Shown here piece by piece: positions 7,718 through 15,783 of a stretch of DNA of 64,000 nucleotides (the first letter of the stretch is position 1; the number at the start of each line of letters is the position of its first letter). The notes under the pieces are model-generated. The model was not told where the DNA came from. It did no database searches and saw only the letters and a list, made by a program, of their open reading frames with translations. The position numbers and the translations under genes are program-made. Source of the stretch: UBA8919 sp041658185 (lineage in GTDB: Bacteria; Elusimicrobiota; UBA8919); contig JBBAAR010000008.1 of NCBI GenBank assembly GCA_041658185.1, positions 1 through 64,000 on the forward strand, in the 5' to 3' direction.

Positions 7718-8546
7718 AATTAAAATACAACACCCCGGCGGAAATTATTACGACCAGACATAACCACAGCCAATCTTCTGTTTTGATTTTGAAATCATCC
7801 AGTGCAACTGATTCTCCGCGATATCCCCTGGAAAGCATCGCCTTATATACATCTTCATTCAATTGATACGAACGCTGCCAAAGAAATGCAATATTCCATG
7901 CAACAAGATGCTGTCCTGTTTTGTAATGAACTTTTGTTCCGATGCGGCTTTTAACGGCAAGATAAGTGTTTTCTATAATCTCTATAAACAGGTAGATGTA
8001 CCTGTAACACATTCCGACCGTCATCACAAATACCTGCGGGATTCCGAAAATCCGCAAAACCTTAAGCAATTCAAAATGCTTGGTCGTAATGCTTAAAAGA
8101 ACGGCAAAAGATACTGAGGTCATCACACGCACGACAAATAAAGATGCCCCAAAAAATCCCTGACGGGTAATTGTAAGTTTAATTCCGGATATGTTTAAGA
8201 CAGCCAGCGTTTCACCCGGCGTAAAAATGCTAAACATAGCAGGGAACGCAATAAAAAGAGAAAACAAGGGAATAAATATCCAGGTTCGCTTTAAGAAAAA
8301 CCCTAAGTTGATTTTAGAAATAGAGCCCAGCAACAAACACAACGCATACAGGTAAAATAAGATACGGATATTCTTTGTAAGAATTATCAGAACGATCAAC
8401 ATCAAGAAAGTTATTGTTTTTATTCTGGGATCTAATGACTGCAAAAATCCTCTCTTCAAAGCATATTCATCGGCAAAGACGGATTCTTTTAAAAAGTGTA
8501 GAGCGCCCGCAAGGGAGCGCTCTATAAAATTATTACTTTTTGACAT
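7710..8546 (-). CDS. nikQ: Nickel/cobalt ECF transporter transmembrane coupling protein
   Basis: A 278-aa CbiQ/NikQ (EcfT-like) permease with several hydrophobic helices and the C-terminal Arg-rich coupling region (MLSRGYRGE near residue 245), which in this family contacts the ATPase grooves. It links the metal-binding NikM unit to NikO. It overlaps nikN by 14 bases and nikO by 8, so the four genes are tightly coupled. Confidence 0.9.
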   Translation of the reverse strand: MSKSNNFIERSLAGALHFLKESVFADEYALKRGFLQSLDPRIKTITFLMLIVLIILTKNIRILFYLYALCLLLGSISKINLGFFLKRTWIFIPLFSLFIAFPAMFSIFTPGETLAVLNISGIKLTITRQGFFGASLFVVRVMTSVSFAVLLSITTKHFELLKVLRIFGIPQVFVMTVGMCYRYIYLFIEIIENTYLAVKSRIGTKVHYKTGQHLVAWNIAFLWQRSYQLNEDVYKAMLSRGYRGESVALDDFKIKTEDWLWLCLVVIISAGVLYFNYG

Positions 8547-8865
8547 TTAATAATTTTCCTATACCCGTTATGACGAGCACAATCAGTCCGATTCCTACGA
8601 TGGCTGATATTATATAAGCAAAACTTAACTGCGATAGTCCCTTTTCTTCCCAGCCCTTAAAAGCGTAATCCGGCATAGGAGCATTCCAAATGCTCGCGAA
8701 CTTTTTGAGTCCTTGAGGAATATAACCTACGAGTTTTTGCATTTCGTTTGCACTCCATTCGCCCCAGGCAGAGCCGGCTTTAAAATGCTCCGGTAATATA
8801 AGCCCGAGCGGAGAAAGTATAACCAATACCGCCAGCCCCAGCCAAAGTTTAGTAGTAATCTTCAT
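8533..8865 (-). CDS. nikN: Small membrane subunit of the nickel transporter (NikN/CbiN/PDGLE-like)
   Basis: A 110-aa protein with two predicted membrane helices (about residues 8-26 and 80-102) enclosing a periplasmic loop with MPDYAFKGWEE. The position between nikM and nikQ and the two-helix layout fit the auxiliary CbiN/NikN or PDGLE-type subunit of cobalt/nickel ECF transporters, which is needed with NikM for uptake. The exact subfamily is not certain. The ATG shares one base with the nikM stop codon. Confidence 0.75.
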   Translation of the reverse strand: MKITTKLWLGLAVLVILSPLGLILPEHFKAGSAWGEWSANEMQKLVGYIPQGLKKFASIWNAPMPDYAFKGWEEKGLSQLSFAYIISAIVGIGLIVLVITGIGKLLNVKK

Positions 8866-9548
8866 CAGTTTTTCCTCCCTTCTTCAAGAAGTTCCGTAGA
8901 ATGTTTCTGCAGATATTTTATTACAAGGGCAGTTACAATCGCTTCCACCCATCCAAAAATCAACAGGTGTTCTCCCAACATTACAGGCAAGGCGACATTT
9001 AATCCATAAGGACAATAGAGTGCCTGTCCGCTTGCTGTTTTATGTAACAGGGGCTGGATACCGAACTCAAATCCGGTAAGTCCTGCAGCAATATTAAGGG
9101 CTACATAACCGGCAATGCCTGCGGCAATGACTCTTCTATTTGAATATGCAGAAGAATTGTAACTAATCGTTTTATAGATGTAATACCCGGCAAATGGAAG
9201 CACAAAAGCCATGTTAAAACAGTTAGCGCCGATTGCCGTAATGCCTCCATCACCGAATAAAAGCGCCTGAATCACAAGTGCCACGGTAATGGCGATACTT
9301 GCCGCCCATGGTCCAAGAAGTATTGCAACCAAAACGCCGCCTACGGCATGCCCGGTTGTCCCGCCGGGTATCGGCACATTGAACATCATTATCACAAAAC
9401 TGAATGCCGCACCTATTGCCAGAAGCGGCACCTGTTTCGCTTTGAGTGTATTCTTAACAATCTTTGAAGCGACTGCCCATATTGGAATCATAACTGCATA
9501 GAAAAATCCGCAGGTTACCGGTCCTAAATATCCGTCTGGTATGTGCAT
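8865..9548 (-). CDS. nikM: Nickel/cobalt ECF transporter substrate-specific membrane protein
   Basis: A 227-aa CbiM/NikM protein. It starts MHIPDGYLGP, the hallmark N terminus in which the first residues, including His2, bind the metal ion, so the start is secure. Conserved GHAVGG follows near residue 66. It has multiple membrane helices. It is the specificity unit of the transporter; nikN follows with a one-base overlap, and the beta-barrel gene precedes it by 12 bases. Confidence 0.93.
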   Translation of the reverse strand: MHIPDGYLGPVTCGFFYAVMIPIWAVASKIVKNTLKAKQVPLLAIGAAFSFVIMMFNVPIPGGTTGHAVGGVLVAILLGPWAASIAITVALVIQALLFGDGGITAIGANCFNMAFVLPFAGYYIYKTISYNSSAYSNRRVIAAGIAGYVALNIAAGLTGFEFGIQPLLHKTASGQALYCPYGLNVALPVMLGEHLLIFGWVEAIVTALVIKYLQKHSTELLEEGRKN

Positions 9549-9560
9549 ATTAACCTCCCG

Positions 9561-10208
9561 TTAAAATTCTGTGTGAAATCCAAAAGAGATTTTCTCTCCT
9601 GTATTTTTGAACCCCTTCCCATAAGCAAAATTCAGCGAAGAAATATCGGCAAGTTTGTATCGGACTCCTAATAGGTAATTCTGAAGCCCAATTTTTTCGC
9701 CGACAACTTCACCCACTAAATCAATTTTTTCCAACGGGTATTCAATCGCGGAACTGTAAATTATTTCGCCTTCTGTGTTTTCATCGCCAGAAACCGCATA
9801 GCCAATATTTGCGTGAACGGTGACGGGTTGGATTTCCCTTGAAAAAATACCGTTCAAAAAATATTCTGAAGAACCAAGTTCATTGTTGACGGTTAAAGCA
9901 AAAATATCTTTCAGCAAAAGGAATTTGAAACCAAGCGTCGTCATCCCAAGCGGTTCCGCCGGTTTCGGCTCTACCTGATATGGGAATGAAATCCCAATGT
10001 CCATTTTTTCCGTAATTCCGTGTTTCAGCGATAAACCGCAGGAGTGATTTCTGAAAATATTTTCATCCTTACAATTATCATACCCCACTTCCAATTCATA
10101 CTTTCCAATTTCAACGGTCCCGATATCATCCGTCGTTAACGGATGAGCCGCAAACAAAACAGAACCCCATAAAACAACCAAACAAAAACCAAACGCTTTT
10201 CTCAACAT
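9561..10208 (-). CDS. Outer-membrane beta-barrel protein in the nickel operon
   Basis: I start at the ATG at 10208 because GGAGG lies 8 bases upstream; an in-frame ATG 21 bases earlier has no such site. The 215-aa protein has a signal peptide (MLRKAFGFCLVVLWGSVLFA) and mature start HPLTTDDIGTVE, followed by alternating beta-strand segments and a C-terminal Phe (FHTEF), typical of outer-membrane barrels such as the MetA-pathway transporter-like family. As first gene of the nik operon it probably passes nickel or a nickel chelate through the outer membrane. That role is inferred from context only. Confidence 0.7.
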   Translation of the reverse strand: MLRKAFGFCLVVLWGSVLFAAHPLTTDDIGTVEIGKYELEVGYDNCKDENIFRNHSCGLSLKHGITEKMDIGISFPYQVEPKPAEPLGMTTLGFKFLLLKDIFALTVNNELGSSEYFLNGIFSREIQPVTVHANIGYAVSGDENTEGEIIYSSAIEYPLEKIDLVGEVVGEKIGLQNYLLGVRYKLADISSLNFAYGKGFKNTGEKISFGFHTEF

Positions 10209-10226
10209 ACTTTTTGCCTCCATTTT

Positions 10227-10250
10227 CAATTAGACCAATTGGACTAATTG
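10227..10250. repeat. Near-perfect palindrome at the head of the nik operon
   Basis: CAATTAGnCCAATTGGnCTAATTG with one mismatched pair, lying between the nik promoter and the RBS. A longer perfect version is at 60862-60893. Confidence 0.7.
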
Positions 10251-10256
10251 GATTTT

Positions 10257-10283
10257 TTGCTACAATTATAAAAATCGTGCTAC
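10257..10283 (-). promoter_or_regulatory. Putative NikR operator of the nik operon
   Basis: On the plus strand TTGCTAC, 13 bases, then GTGCTAC. The same 20-bp-period direct repeat sits at the nikR promoter. The two half-sites bracket the -10 box, so binding would block transcription. Confidence 0.65.
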
Positions 10284-10294
10284 TTATAAAACAA
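10265..10294 (-). promoter_or_regulatory. nik operon promoter
   Basis: Minus strand -35 TTGTTT (10289-10294) and -10 TATAAT (10265-10270), spacer 18. The -10 lies between the two operator half-sites. Confidence 0.65.
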
Positions 10295-10300
10295 AAAAAA

Positions 10301-10714
10301 TTATACTTCCTTCCCCGTTGTTGACATGCTTAATGCTGTGTGTTTCACGCCTTTTATTGACTTTAATATATCCGATAGTTTTCTGGCTTCACTGGATTTC
10401 CCTCTAACCGCAATTATTTCCAGACAATTATCATGGTCTAAATGAATATGCTGCGTTGAAATAATTAAGTCGTGAAAATCGTGCTGTATATCCGTAAGTT
10501 TATCCGCAAGTTCTCTTTTGTGGTGATCGTAGATAAGGGTTATCGCTCCGGCGATTTCCTTGCCCTCCTGCCATTCCTTCTTTATTAGTTCCTGGCGAAT
10601 TAAATCGCGAAATGCCTCCGAACGATTTGTATAGTTTCTGGATCTTATAAGTTTATCAAATTTATCAAGCAGGGTCTTTTCTAATGAAACGCCGAACCTG
10701 AATAATTTTTCCAT
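10301..10714 (-). CDS. nikR: Nickel-responsive transcriptional regulator NikR
   Basis: I start at ATG 10714 (MEKLFRFGVSLE), with AAAGG just upstream; an earlier in-frame start would lie inside the promoter. The 137-aa protein has a ribbon-helix-helix domain (residues 3-45) and a C-terminal ACT-like nickel domain. H78, H89, H91 and C97 line up with the nickel ligands H76, H87, H89 and C95 of E. coli NikR; the core reads HIHLDHDNCLE. It represses nickel uptake when nickel is bound. It is transcribed toward the nik operon, which has its own promoter, and a matching operator on its own promoter indicates autoregulation. Confidence 0.95.
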   Translation of the reverse strand: MEKLFRFGVSLEKTLLDKFDKLIRSRNYTNRSEAFRDLIRQELIKKEWQEGKEIAGAITLIYDHHKRELADKLTDIQHDFHDLIISTQHIHLDHDNCLEIIAVRGKSSEARKLSDILKSIKGVKHTALSMSTTGKEV

Positions 10715-10715
10715 A

Positions 10716-10742
10716 GTAGCACCTTTCCGGCAATTGTAGCAC
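10716..10742 (-). promoter_or_regulatory. Putative NikR operator at the nikR promoter
   Basis: Minus strand GTGCTAC-N13-GTGCTAC, two exact half-sites. The first overlaps the -10 box and the second the RBS region. The half-site resembles the GTGTTAC half of known NikR operators, but the second half is direct, not inverted. Confidence 0.7.
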
Positions 10743-10761
10743 AAAATCCAAATTCTGTCAA
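10733..10761 (-). promoter_or_regulatory. nikR promoter
   Basis: Minus strand -35 TTGACA (10756-10761) and -10 TACAAT (10733-10738), spacer 17. Confidence 0.8.
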
Positions 10762-10831
10762 GTACTTTTTTTTATTTTTGAAAGTTTATTTCCTGAGGTA
10801 AGGCAATCGGAGAGTCTTTGCCGGCGGAAAA

Positions 10832-11944
10832 TCACTTTTTAGCCATTAGATACCCGGAAGATATCGCGGTAAATGGTACCGCAAGTAAGAAACCTATGGA
10901 ACCGGCGACGGTCTGAAACACAACTATAAAAAACCATTCATTATTAAAAAGGTTTGTTAAAGAACGGATTGAAACGGTCAAAGAAATAATTAAAACCAGT
11001 TCCGCACCGAAATAGGCGAGAACAAGCGTATTGGAAACAACGGATGATATATCCCGTCCCACATTCATTCCATAATGTATCAGTTCCTTTCTTGATATGC
11101 CGGACCTTTTTAATACAATCTGCTCCATTGAAGAAGCAACACAGACAGCGACATCTATAATCACGCCGCACGCACCTATAATTAAAACAGAAAAAAGTAA
11201 TTGCTGGAAATTGTTAAACGGCTGTGAAGAATAATTTTTTGAAAAATAGTTAAGAAATTGAACCGGCTCTAATGAAAATCCGTTTATATTCGCAAGCGGA
11301 TAAAAAATCATGCCGAGAATTAAAACAAAAATTATGCTCAAAAGTGTTCCGACTATCGCTGATACGGATTTTCTGCTGAATTTCCCGATAAAAAAAATTA
11401 TCGTTGAGGTGATAAAAAATACAATGAAAAGTGAAATTACCAGAGGACTGTATCCATGAATTATTAAAGGCACATAAACAAAAATTATAATTACTATTCC
11501 CGCAAAAAGAGTGAAAAGTCCGCCAAGTTTATTCAGCCCTCCGATAATTAGAACGAATAATAGAAACAAAAATGCCAACAACGCAAGCGATAAAGTTCTG
11601 TCATAATCAACCACAGTCGCTTTGTTGATATTATCCTTATAAGAAATAAGAATCCTGCTACCCGGACGCACATCAATTAAAAATCCTTCTCTGTAATTTG
11701 CGGCTTCCGCAATTTGTCCGCGGGACGCACCGAAAGTAATTTTTACCGACAGAATATCCGACTGCTTATCAGTTTTTATTACCTTGATAACTTTGCCGAC
11801 GGCATAATTATCTTTTGATTTTGATATTTCAAGCAAAGGATGAGCATAAAAATCATGTTCCGGCGGTTCGGGCCAAGAATCAGCGAAAATAAAATTGACC
11901 GATAACACAAGTAATGAAACCAAAAGAAAAAAATTCCTGCGCAT
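10832..11944 (-). CDS. YibE/F-family membrane protein (first of a pair)
   Basis: The 370-aa protein has a signal peptide, an extracytoplasmic beta-rich domain of about 100 residues, and then about eight membrane helices, the YibE/F-like layout. Molecular function of the family is not settled. A conserved segment VIIDVAVCVASSMEQI lies in the membrane part. The neighbouring upstream gene encodes a paralogue, with only 3 bases between them, so the two may form a heteromeric membrane complex. The phosphoesterase gene upstream of both is on the same strand. Confidence 0.75.
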   Translation of the reverse strand: MRRNFFLLVSLLVLSVNFIFADSWPEPPEHDFYAHPLLEISKSKDNYAVGKVIKVIKTDKQSDILSVKITFGASRGQIAEAANYREGFLIDVRPGSRILISYKDNINKATVVDYDRTLSLALLAFLFLLFVLIIGGLNKLGGLFTLFAGIVIIIFVYVPLIIHGYSPLVISLFIVFFITSTIIFFIGKFSRKSVSAIVGTLLSIIFVLILGMIFYPLANINGFSLEPVQFLNYFSKNYSSQPFNNFQQLLFSVLIIGACGVIIDVAVCVASSMEQIVLKRSGISRKELIHYGMNVGRDISSVVSNTLVLAYFGAELVLIISLTVSIRSLTNLFNNEWFFIVVFQTVAGSIGFLLAVPFTAISSGYLMAKK

Positions 11945-11947
11945 ATT

Positions 11948-13018
11948 TTAATTTTTTGAAATGAAACCCATTAAATAAACCGTCGGTGGAATTGAAACGA
12001 CAAACGCTAAACTTGAAATAAATGCCTGTATTACGACGATAGAAAAAAATTCCCAGTTTATTATTCTTATAAACGGGACATGAAGAACGGTGTAGACCAC
12101 AATCATTACCAGTGATGTGCTGACAAATACGAACAACAAACTGCCCAGCATCCCGCCCAAAACATCCCTGCCTATTTCAAGACCCGATGAGATTAAATCA
12201 CTTTTTTTAATGTCCGGATTGGAAATGGAAACTGAATTCATTCCGGAAACAACATCCACAACCACATCAATAACGGCGCCGAGCGAGGCGATAACCGTGC
12301 CGCCGGCGATAAGCGATGCAAAATCCGTAATTTTCCAACTATCGGAAGTTCTTACCATTGTAATAATCATCCGCGAACCCTCTAAAAAAATTCCTGAAAT
12401 TTTACTTAACTTTAAAAAAATAAGCGTAGTAATACCTGCGAATAAAATACCGGCGGTTATACCGCACAATGAAACAAAAGATTTCTTCGTAAAACCGAAA
12501 ATTAAAAAAATCGTAATAATTGCCCCTATTAGAGCAACGGCACTGCAACTGATAAGCGGGGAATAACCGTCCTTTATTAGAGGAATAAGCACTTTTACAA
12601 GAAGAAAAATATTTAAAAAAATAGAAGCGAATGCTCTTGCCCCTTTCCAGCCGCAGACCGAACACAAAACCGCAAAAAAAATCAAAACGGTTAAAAGCAA
12701 AAATTTATCCCTGACATATCCTCTAATAAAAACATTTTCAATTTCACCGCATTCATTTTCCGCTATTGCGACCACTACTACGCTATTTTGTTTTATTTGC
12801 GTATTGTAATTTTTTTCGTCCCATAAATAATTTTTCACATCAACAATTTTATTTTTGTGTTTGCCGGATATAATTTCCAATGAAACATTTTCAATTTTAA
12901 CATTTTTTTTTATTTCCGAACTGCCGATTTTCAGAACCTTCGCTTTAGAGAAAACATCCGCAAAAATATACTGGCAGAGCAAAAGTTCAATAAATAAAAA
13001 TAAAATGAAGTTTTTCAT
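11948..13018 (-). CDS. YibE/F-family membrane protein (second of a pair)
   Basis: I use the ATG at 13018 because it begins a clear signal peptide (MKNFILFLFIELLLCQYIFA); the frame stays open to a TTG 15 codons earlier without an RBS. The 356-aa protein repeats the layout of its neighbour: a short extracytoplasmic domain then several membrane helices, with the related segment VIDVVVDVVSGMNSVS. Function is unknown. A strong inverted repeat (13031-13052) sits just upstream of the start, and no good Shine-Dalgarno sequence is visible, so expression may depend on that structure or on coupling to the phosphoesterase gene. Confidence 0.72.
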   Translation of the reverse strand: MKNFILFLFIELLLCQYIFADVFSKAKVLKIGSSEIKKNVKIENVSLEIISGKHKNKIVDVKNYLWDEKNYNTQIKQNSVVVVAIAENECGEIENVFIRGYVRDKFLLLTVLIFFAVLCSVCGWKGARAFASIFLNIFLLVKVLIPLIKDGYSPLISCSAVALIGAIITIFLIFGFTKKSFVSLCGITAGILFAGITTLIFLKLSKISGIFLEGSRMIITMVRTSDSWKITDFASLIAGGTVIASLGAVIDVVVDVVSGMNSVSISNPDIKKSDLISSGLEIGRDVLGGMLGSLLFVFVSTSLVMIVVYTVLHVPFIRIINWEFFSIVVIQAFISSLAFVVSIPPTVYLMGFISKN

Positions 13019-13030
13019 ATGGTGAAGGAA

Positions 13031-13052
13031 TAAATGGACATTTGTCCATTTA
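13031..13052. promoter_or_regulatory. Inverted repeat centred on ACATTTGT
   Basis: TAAATGGAC and GTCCATTTA form a perfect 9-bp dyad around a 4-nt centre. It overlaps the stop codon of the phosphoesterase gene and lies just upstream of the second yibE/F gene. Same centre as the repeats upstream of dxs, parB and yidC. Confidence 0.6.
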
Positions 13053-13535
13053 TGGTAAATCAATTATTTCAGGGGTGAGATTTATCGTGTTAAGAATTGC
13101 GATGGTGCTTCTTCCGGTGAGCCATCCGCCGCATTCTCCGGGATTTATAACAAGAGCGGAATCTTTTCTTATATCAATTTCGTGGGTATGCCCGTAGATA
13201 ACGATATCGTAATTTTTGCATATCTTTAACTGGTCTATGAATTTCGGCTGGTGCATAACGACGACTTTTTTCCCGCCGAGAGCCAACTCAAAAAAATCCT
13301 GCTTAATTTCCCCGATATTTTTAAACCTTTCCAATAAATATGGTTTATCTCCGTCGTTATTACCGAAGACACCGGCAAATTTCATCTTTAATTTTTCAAA
13401 CTCTTGGGCGGTAAAAGGCGAGACAATGTCACCCGCATGCAGAACAATTTCAACATTTTTTCCGTTGAAAAAATCCACCGCCTTCCTGATGGCGTTCATA
13501 TTATCGTGAGAGTCGGACATAATACCTATGAGCAT
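13050..13535 (-). CDS. YfcE/MJ0936-family metallophosphoesterase
   Basis: The 161-aa calcineurin-like phosphoesterase shows the metal-binding motif series of the family: SDSHDN (7-12), GD in HAGDIVS, GNNDGD and GHTHEID. Such small enzymes hydrolyse phosphodiesters in vitro; the natural substrate is unknown. Length fits the family. It is followed by the two yibE/F genes on the same strand. Confidence 0.88.
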   Translation of the reverse strand: MLIGIMSDSHDNMNAIRKAVDFFNGKNVEIVLHAGDIVSPFTAQEFEKLKMKFAGVFGNNDGDKPYLLERFKNIGEIKQDFFELALGGKKVVVMHQPKFIDQLKICKNYDIVIYGHTHEIDIRKDSALVINPGECGGWLTGRSTIAILNTINLTPEIIDLP

Positions 13536-13556
13536 ATTTCTACCTTTTTATTCACG

Positions 13557-13665
13557 GAGCGAGCAAGAAATTTCTGAAGAGCCTCAATTTACGACTTATT
13601 CGTTCCAGGAATAAATTGCAGAGCGAGTTCTGACGAGCGTCTCAAAGAAATTTGCTTGCGAGCGA
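13557..13665. repeat. MITE-like repeat, copy 1
   Basis: A 109-bp element with imperfect inverted ends: GAGCGAGCAAGAAATTT on the left and AAATTTGCTTGCGAGCGA on the right. Its right 51 bp match 38354-38404 at about 46 positions, and its ends match those of 40265-40490. It fills the gap between the phosphoesterase and yjbQ-like genes. Confidence 0.7.
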
Positions 13666-14085
13666 CTATTCTCCGATGATTTTTACCAAAACTTCCCTTT
13701 TCCGAGGGCGGTTGTCCATATCAACGAAAATTATCTGTTGCCAGACGCCCAAAACCATTTTGCCGTTATCAACCGGAACGGTCAACGAGGGTCCGAGAAG
13801 CGACGCTCTTAAATGCGAGTGGGCGTTACTGTCGGAATGCGTCTTGTTATGCCCGTAGTCGCCGGCTTCAGGCGCAAGTTTTTTCAGTAAGTCCTGTAAA
13901 TCGGAAACCAGACCCGGTTCGTATTCTATCGTAGTAATAGCGCCCGTCGCACCGGCAATAAAAACATTCAAGATGCCGTTTTTTATTTTTGATTTTTCCA
14001 AAATCTTTTTAAGTTCCGGCGTAATATCAACTATATCGCAGTTGCCTTTCGTTTCAAAACCAATTTTATCGGTAAATATTTTCAT
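13666..14085 (-). CDS. YjbQ-family protein (UPF0047)
   Basis: The 139-aa protein matches the YjbQ family along its length, with GHNKTHSDSNAHSHLRASL and the GVWQQIIFVDMD segment. Some members have weak thiamine phosphate synthase activity; the cellular role is unclear. The stop codon abuts the MITE-like repeat. The gene lies 9 bases after the small unknown gene that follows serS, so serS, the unknown gene and this one probably form one transcript. Confidence 0.88.
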   Translation of the reverse strand: MKIFTDKIGFETKGNCDIVDITPELKKILEKSKIKNGILNVFIAGATGAITTIEYEPGLVSDLQDLLKKLAPEAGDYGHNKTHSDSNAHSHLRASLLGPSLTVPVDNGKMVLGVWQQIIFVDMDNRPRKREVLVKIIGE

Positions 14086-14094
14086 ACTGTAAAA

Positions 14095-14424
14095 TTATTT
14101 ATTTTTCTCTTTTTCCTTTTCCGCTTTGAGTGATTTAGTTAACTGCCAGCGGGCGCCGACTCTCTGAAAACGGTCTAAATTCCATTTTATATCCCGGGTA
14201 TTCGGTATTCCCCTTAACGCCATATCCAGAGTTTTAAGCATATTTATTACGGCAGATTCTTCTAAATCCTTCGCCGCGCTGCCGGTAAAATCCAGTTCGC
14301 CTTTAATTTCCACATTGCCTTTCGCCGTCGTAATCCTCAGTTTTTGAACATTTATCCATCTTTTTACAAGTTCTATTTTTACATTATTGTTAATCTGCCA
14401 GTCAATTTTTCTGTCGTACTCCAT
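14095..14424 (-). CDS. Conserved-looking hypothetical protein, BON-like fold possible
   Basis: A 109-aa soluble protein I do not recognise. It has a beta-rich N-terminal half (KLRITTAKGNVEIKGELDF), a central helix (SAVINMLKTLDMALRG) and then PNTRDIKWNLDRFQRVGARW, followed by a charged tail. The alternation recalls a BON-type alpha/beta domain, but that is tentative. GGAGGT before the ATG overlaps the serS stop, so it is coupled to serS. Confidence 0.65.
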   Translation of the reverse strand: MEYDRKIDWQINNNVKIELVKRWINVQKLRITTAKGNVEIKGELDFTGSAAKDLEESAVINMLKTLDMALRGIPNTRDIKWNLDRFQRVGARWQLTKSLKAEKEKEKNK

Positions 14425-14425
14425 A

Positions 14426-15676
14426 TCAACCTCCTATTTTTTCAAACCCCGTATATTTTGCAAGATTTTTTGGAATTGAAACCGAGCCGTCGTTATTTTG
14501 AAAATTTTCCAGAATTGCGGCGAAAGTGCGGCCGACGGCAACTCCCGAACCGTTTAACGTGTGGACAAATTCTAATTTTTTATCGCGGCGGATTTTGCAG
14601 TTAAGCCGTCTCGCCTGAAAATCTTTACAGTTTGAAACTGAAGAAACCTCGCGCCATTTCTTTTCGCCGGGCATCCAAATTTCCAAATCGTATGTCTTCG
14701 CCGATGAAAAACCTAAATCGGCCGTGCAGAGTTCAACCACGCGATATGGGAGTTCAAGTTGTTTCAAAATCTCCTCGGCGTCCGAGACCATTTTTTCAAG
14801 TTCAGCCATTGATTCTTCCGGTTTTGTAAATTTTACGAGTTCAACTTTATTAAACTGATGGTTCCTGATAAGCCCGCTGGTATCTTTCCCGTAAGACCCC
14901 GCTTCCCGCCGGAAACAGGCGGTATATGCGACATATTTGAGCGGGAGTTGTTCTTCCGTTAAAATTTCTTCGCGGTGAATGTTGCTGAGCGGGACCTCCG
15001 CAGTAGGTATCAGATATTCGTTATCGTTGCACTTGTAAAGTTCTTCTTCAAATTTCGGAAGTTGCCCCGTCCCGATGAGGCATTTTTTTTCAACAATAAA
15101 AGGCGGAAAAATTTCTTTATAACCGCTCGCCAAATGAATATCAATCATAAAATTTATTAAAGCGCGCTCCAATTTTGCGCCTTCATTTTTAAGCAGCGCG
15201 AAACGACTGCCGGAAAGTTTTGACGCCGTTTTGAAATCAAAAATTTTAAGCCCCTCGCCGAGTGTCTGGTGGTCAAGCGGTTCAAAATCAAATTTTTTTA
15301 TATCGCCGGACTGCCGCACAACTTTGTTGTCCGTGGGAGACATTCCTATCGGCACGGTATCGTCGGGCATATTCGGGATATAAAGCAATTTGTCAAAAAA
15401 TAGTTCGTCAAATTTTTTCAGTTTTTCTTCCGCATCTTTTATACTCTGTTTCAGACGCTGCATTTCGGGGAGCAGTTCGCTTTTTTTGGCGGGGTTTTTG
15501 GATATGTCGTCCGTGATTTTATTTCTTTTTGCCTTCAGTTCCTCGTTTTCCTTAAGGATTTTTCTGTAATCTCCGTCCAAAGAAACTATTTCGTCCAGGT
15601 TGAATTTTGAGTTCCTTTTTTTGAGCCCTTCTTTTACAATCTCCGGATTTTCCCTGATAATTTTTATGTCAATCAT
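14426..15676 (-). CDS. serS: Seryl-tRNA synthetase
   Basis: The 416-aa class II synthetase charges tRNA-Ser with serine. It has an N-terminal coiled-coil arm (about residues 30-100), motif 2 (ACFRREAGSYGKDTSGLIRNHQF) and motif 3 near the C terminus (NGSGVAVGRTFAAILEN). Length is typical. A TTGACA-N17-TAAAAT promoter places the transcription start at or within a base or two of the ATG, which suggests a leaderless mRNA. Two small genes follow in the same transcript. Confidence 0.97.
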   Translation of the reverse strand: MIDIKIIRENPEIVKEGLKKRNSKFNLDEIVSLDGDYRKILKENEELKAKRNKITDDISKNPAKKSELLPEMQRLKQSIKDAEEKLKKFDELFFDKLLYIPNMPDDTVPIGMSPTDNKVVRQSGDIKKFDFEPLDHQTLGEGLKIFDFKTASKLSGSRFALLKNEGAKLERALINFMIDIHLASGYKEIFPPFIVEKKCLIGTGQLPKFEEELYKCNDNEYLIPTAEVPLSNIHREEILTEEQLPLKYVAYTACFRREAGSYGKDTSGLIRNHQFNKVELVKFTKPEESMAELEKMVSDAEEILKQLELPYRVVELCTADLGFSSAKTYDLEIWMPGEKKWREVSSVSNCKDFQARRLNCKIRRDKKLEFVHTLNGSGVAVGRTFAAILENFQNNDGSVSIPKNLAKYTGFEKIGG

Positions 15677-15682
15677 ATTTTA

Positions 15683-15711
15683 ATTTTAACAGAATTTTCG
15701 GGATTTGTCAA
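15683..15711 (-). promoter_or_regulatory. serS promoter
   Basis: Minus strand -35 TTGACA (15706-15711), -10 TAAAAT (15683-15688), spacer 17. Only six bases separate the -10 from the ATG at 15676. Confidence 0.75.
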
Positions 15712-15783
15712 CCGCACTTATCCATTTTTTTCTAAAAGATGAAAAAATTCAAGTCCGGCACAAAATACGTTTCAGAATACGCA

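Noticed and set aside
6590..10300. Cobalamin riboswitch upstream of the metal transporter
   Set aside because: No B12-box-like sequence was seen; NikR and its putative operators explain regulation better.
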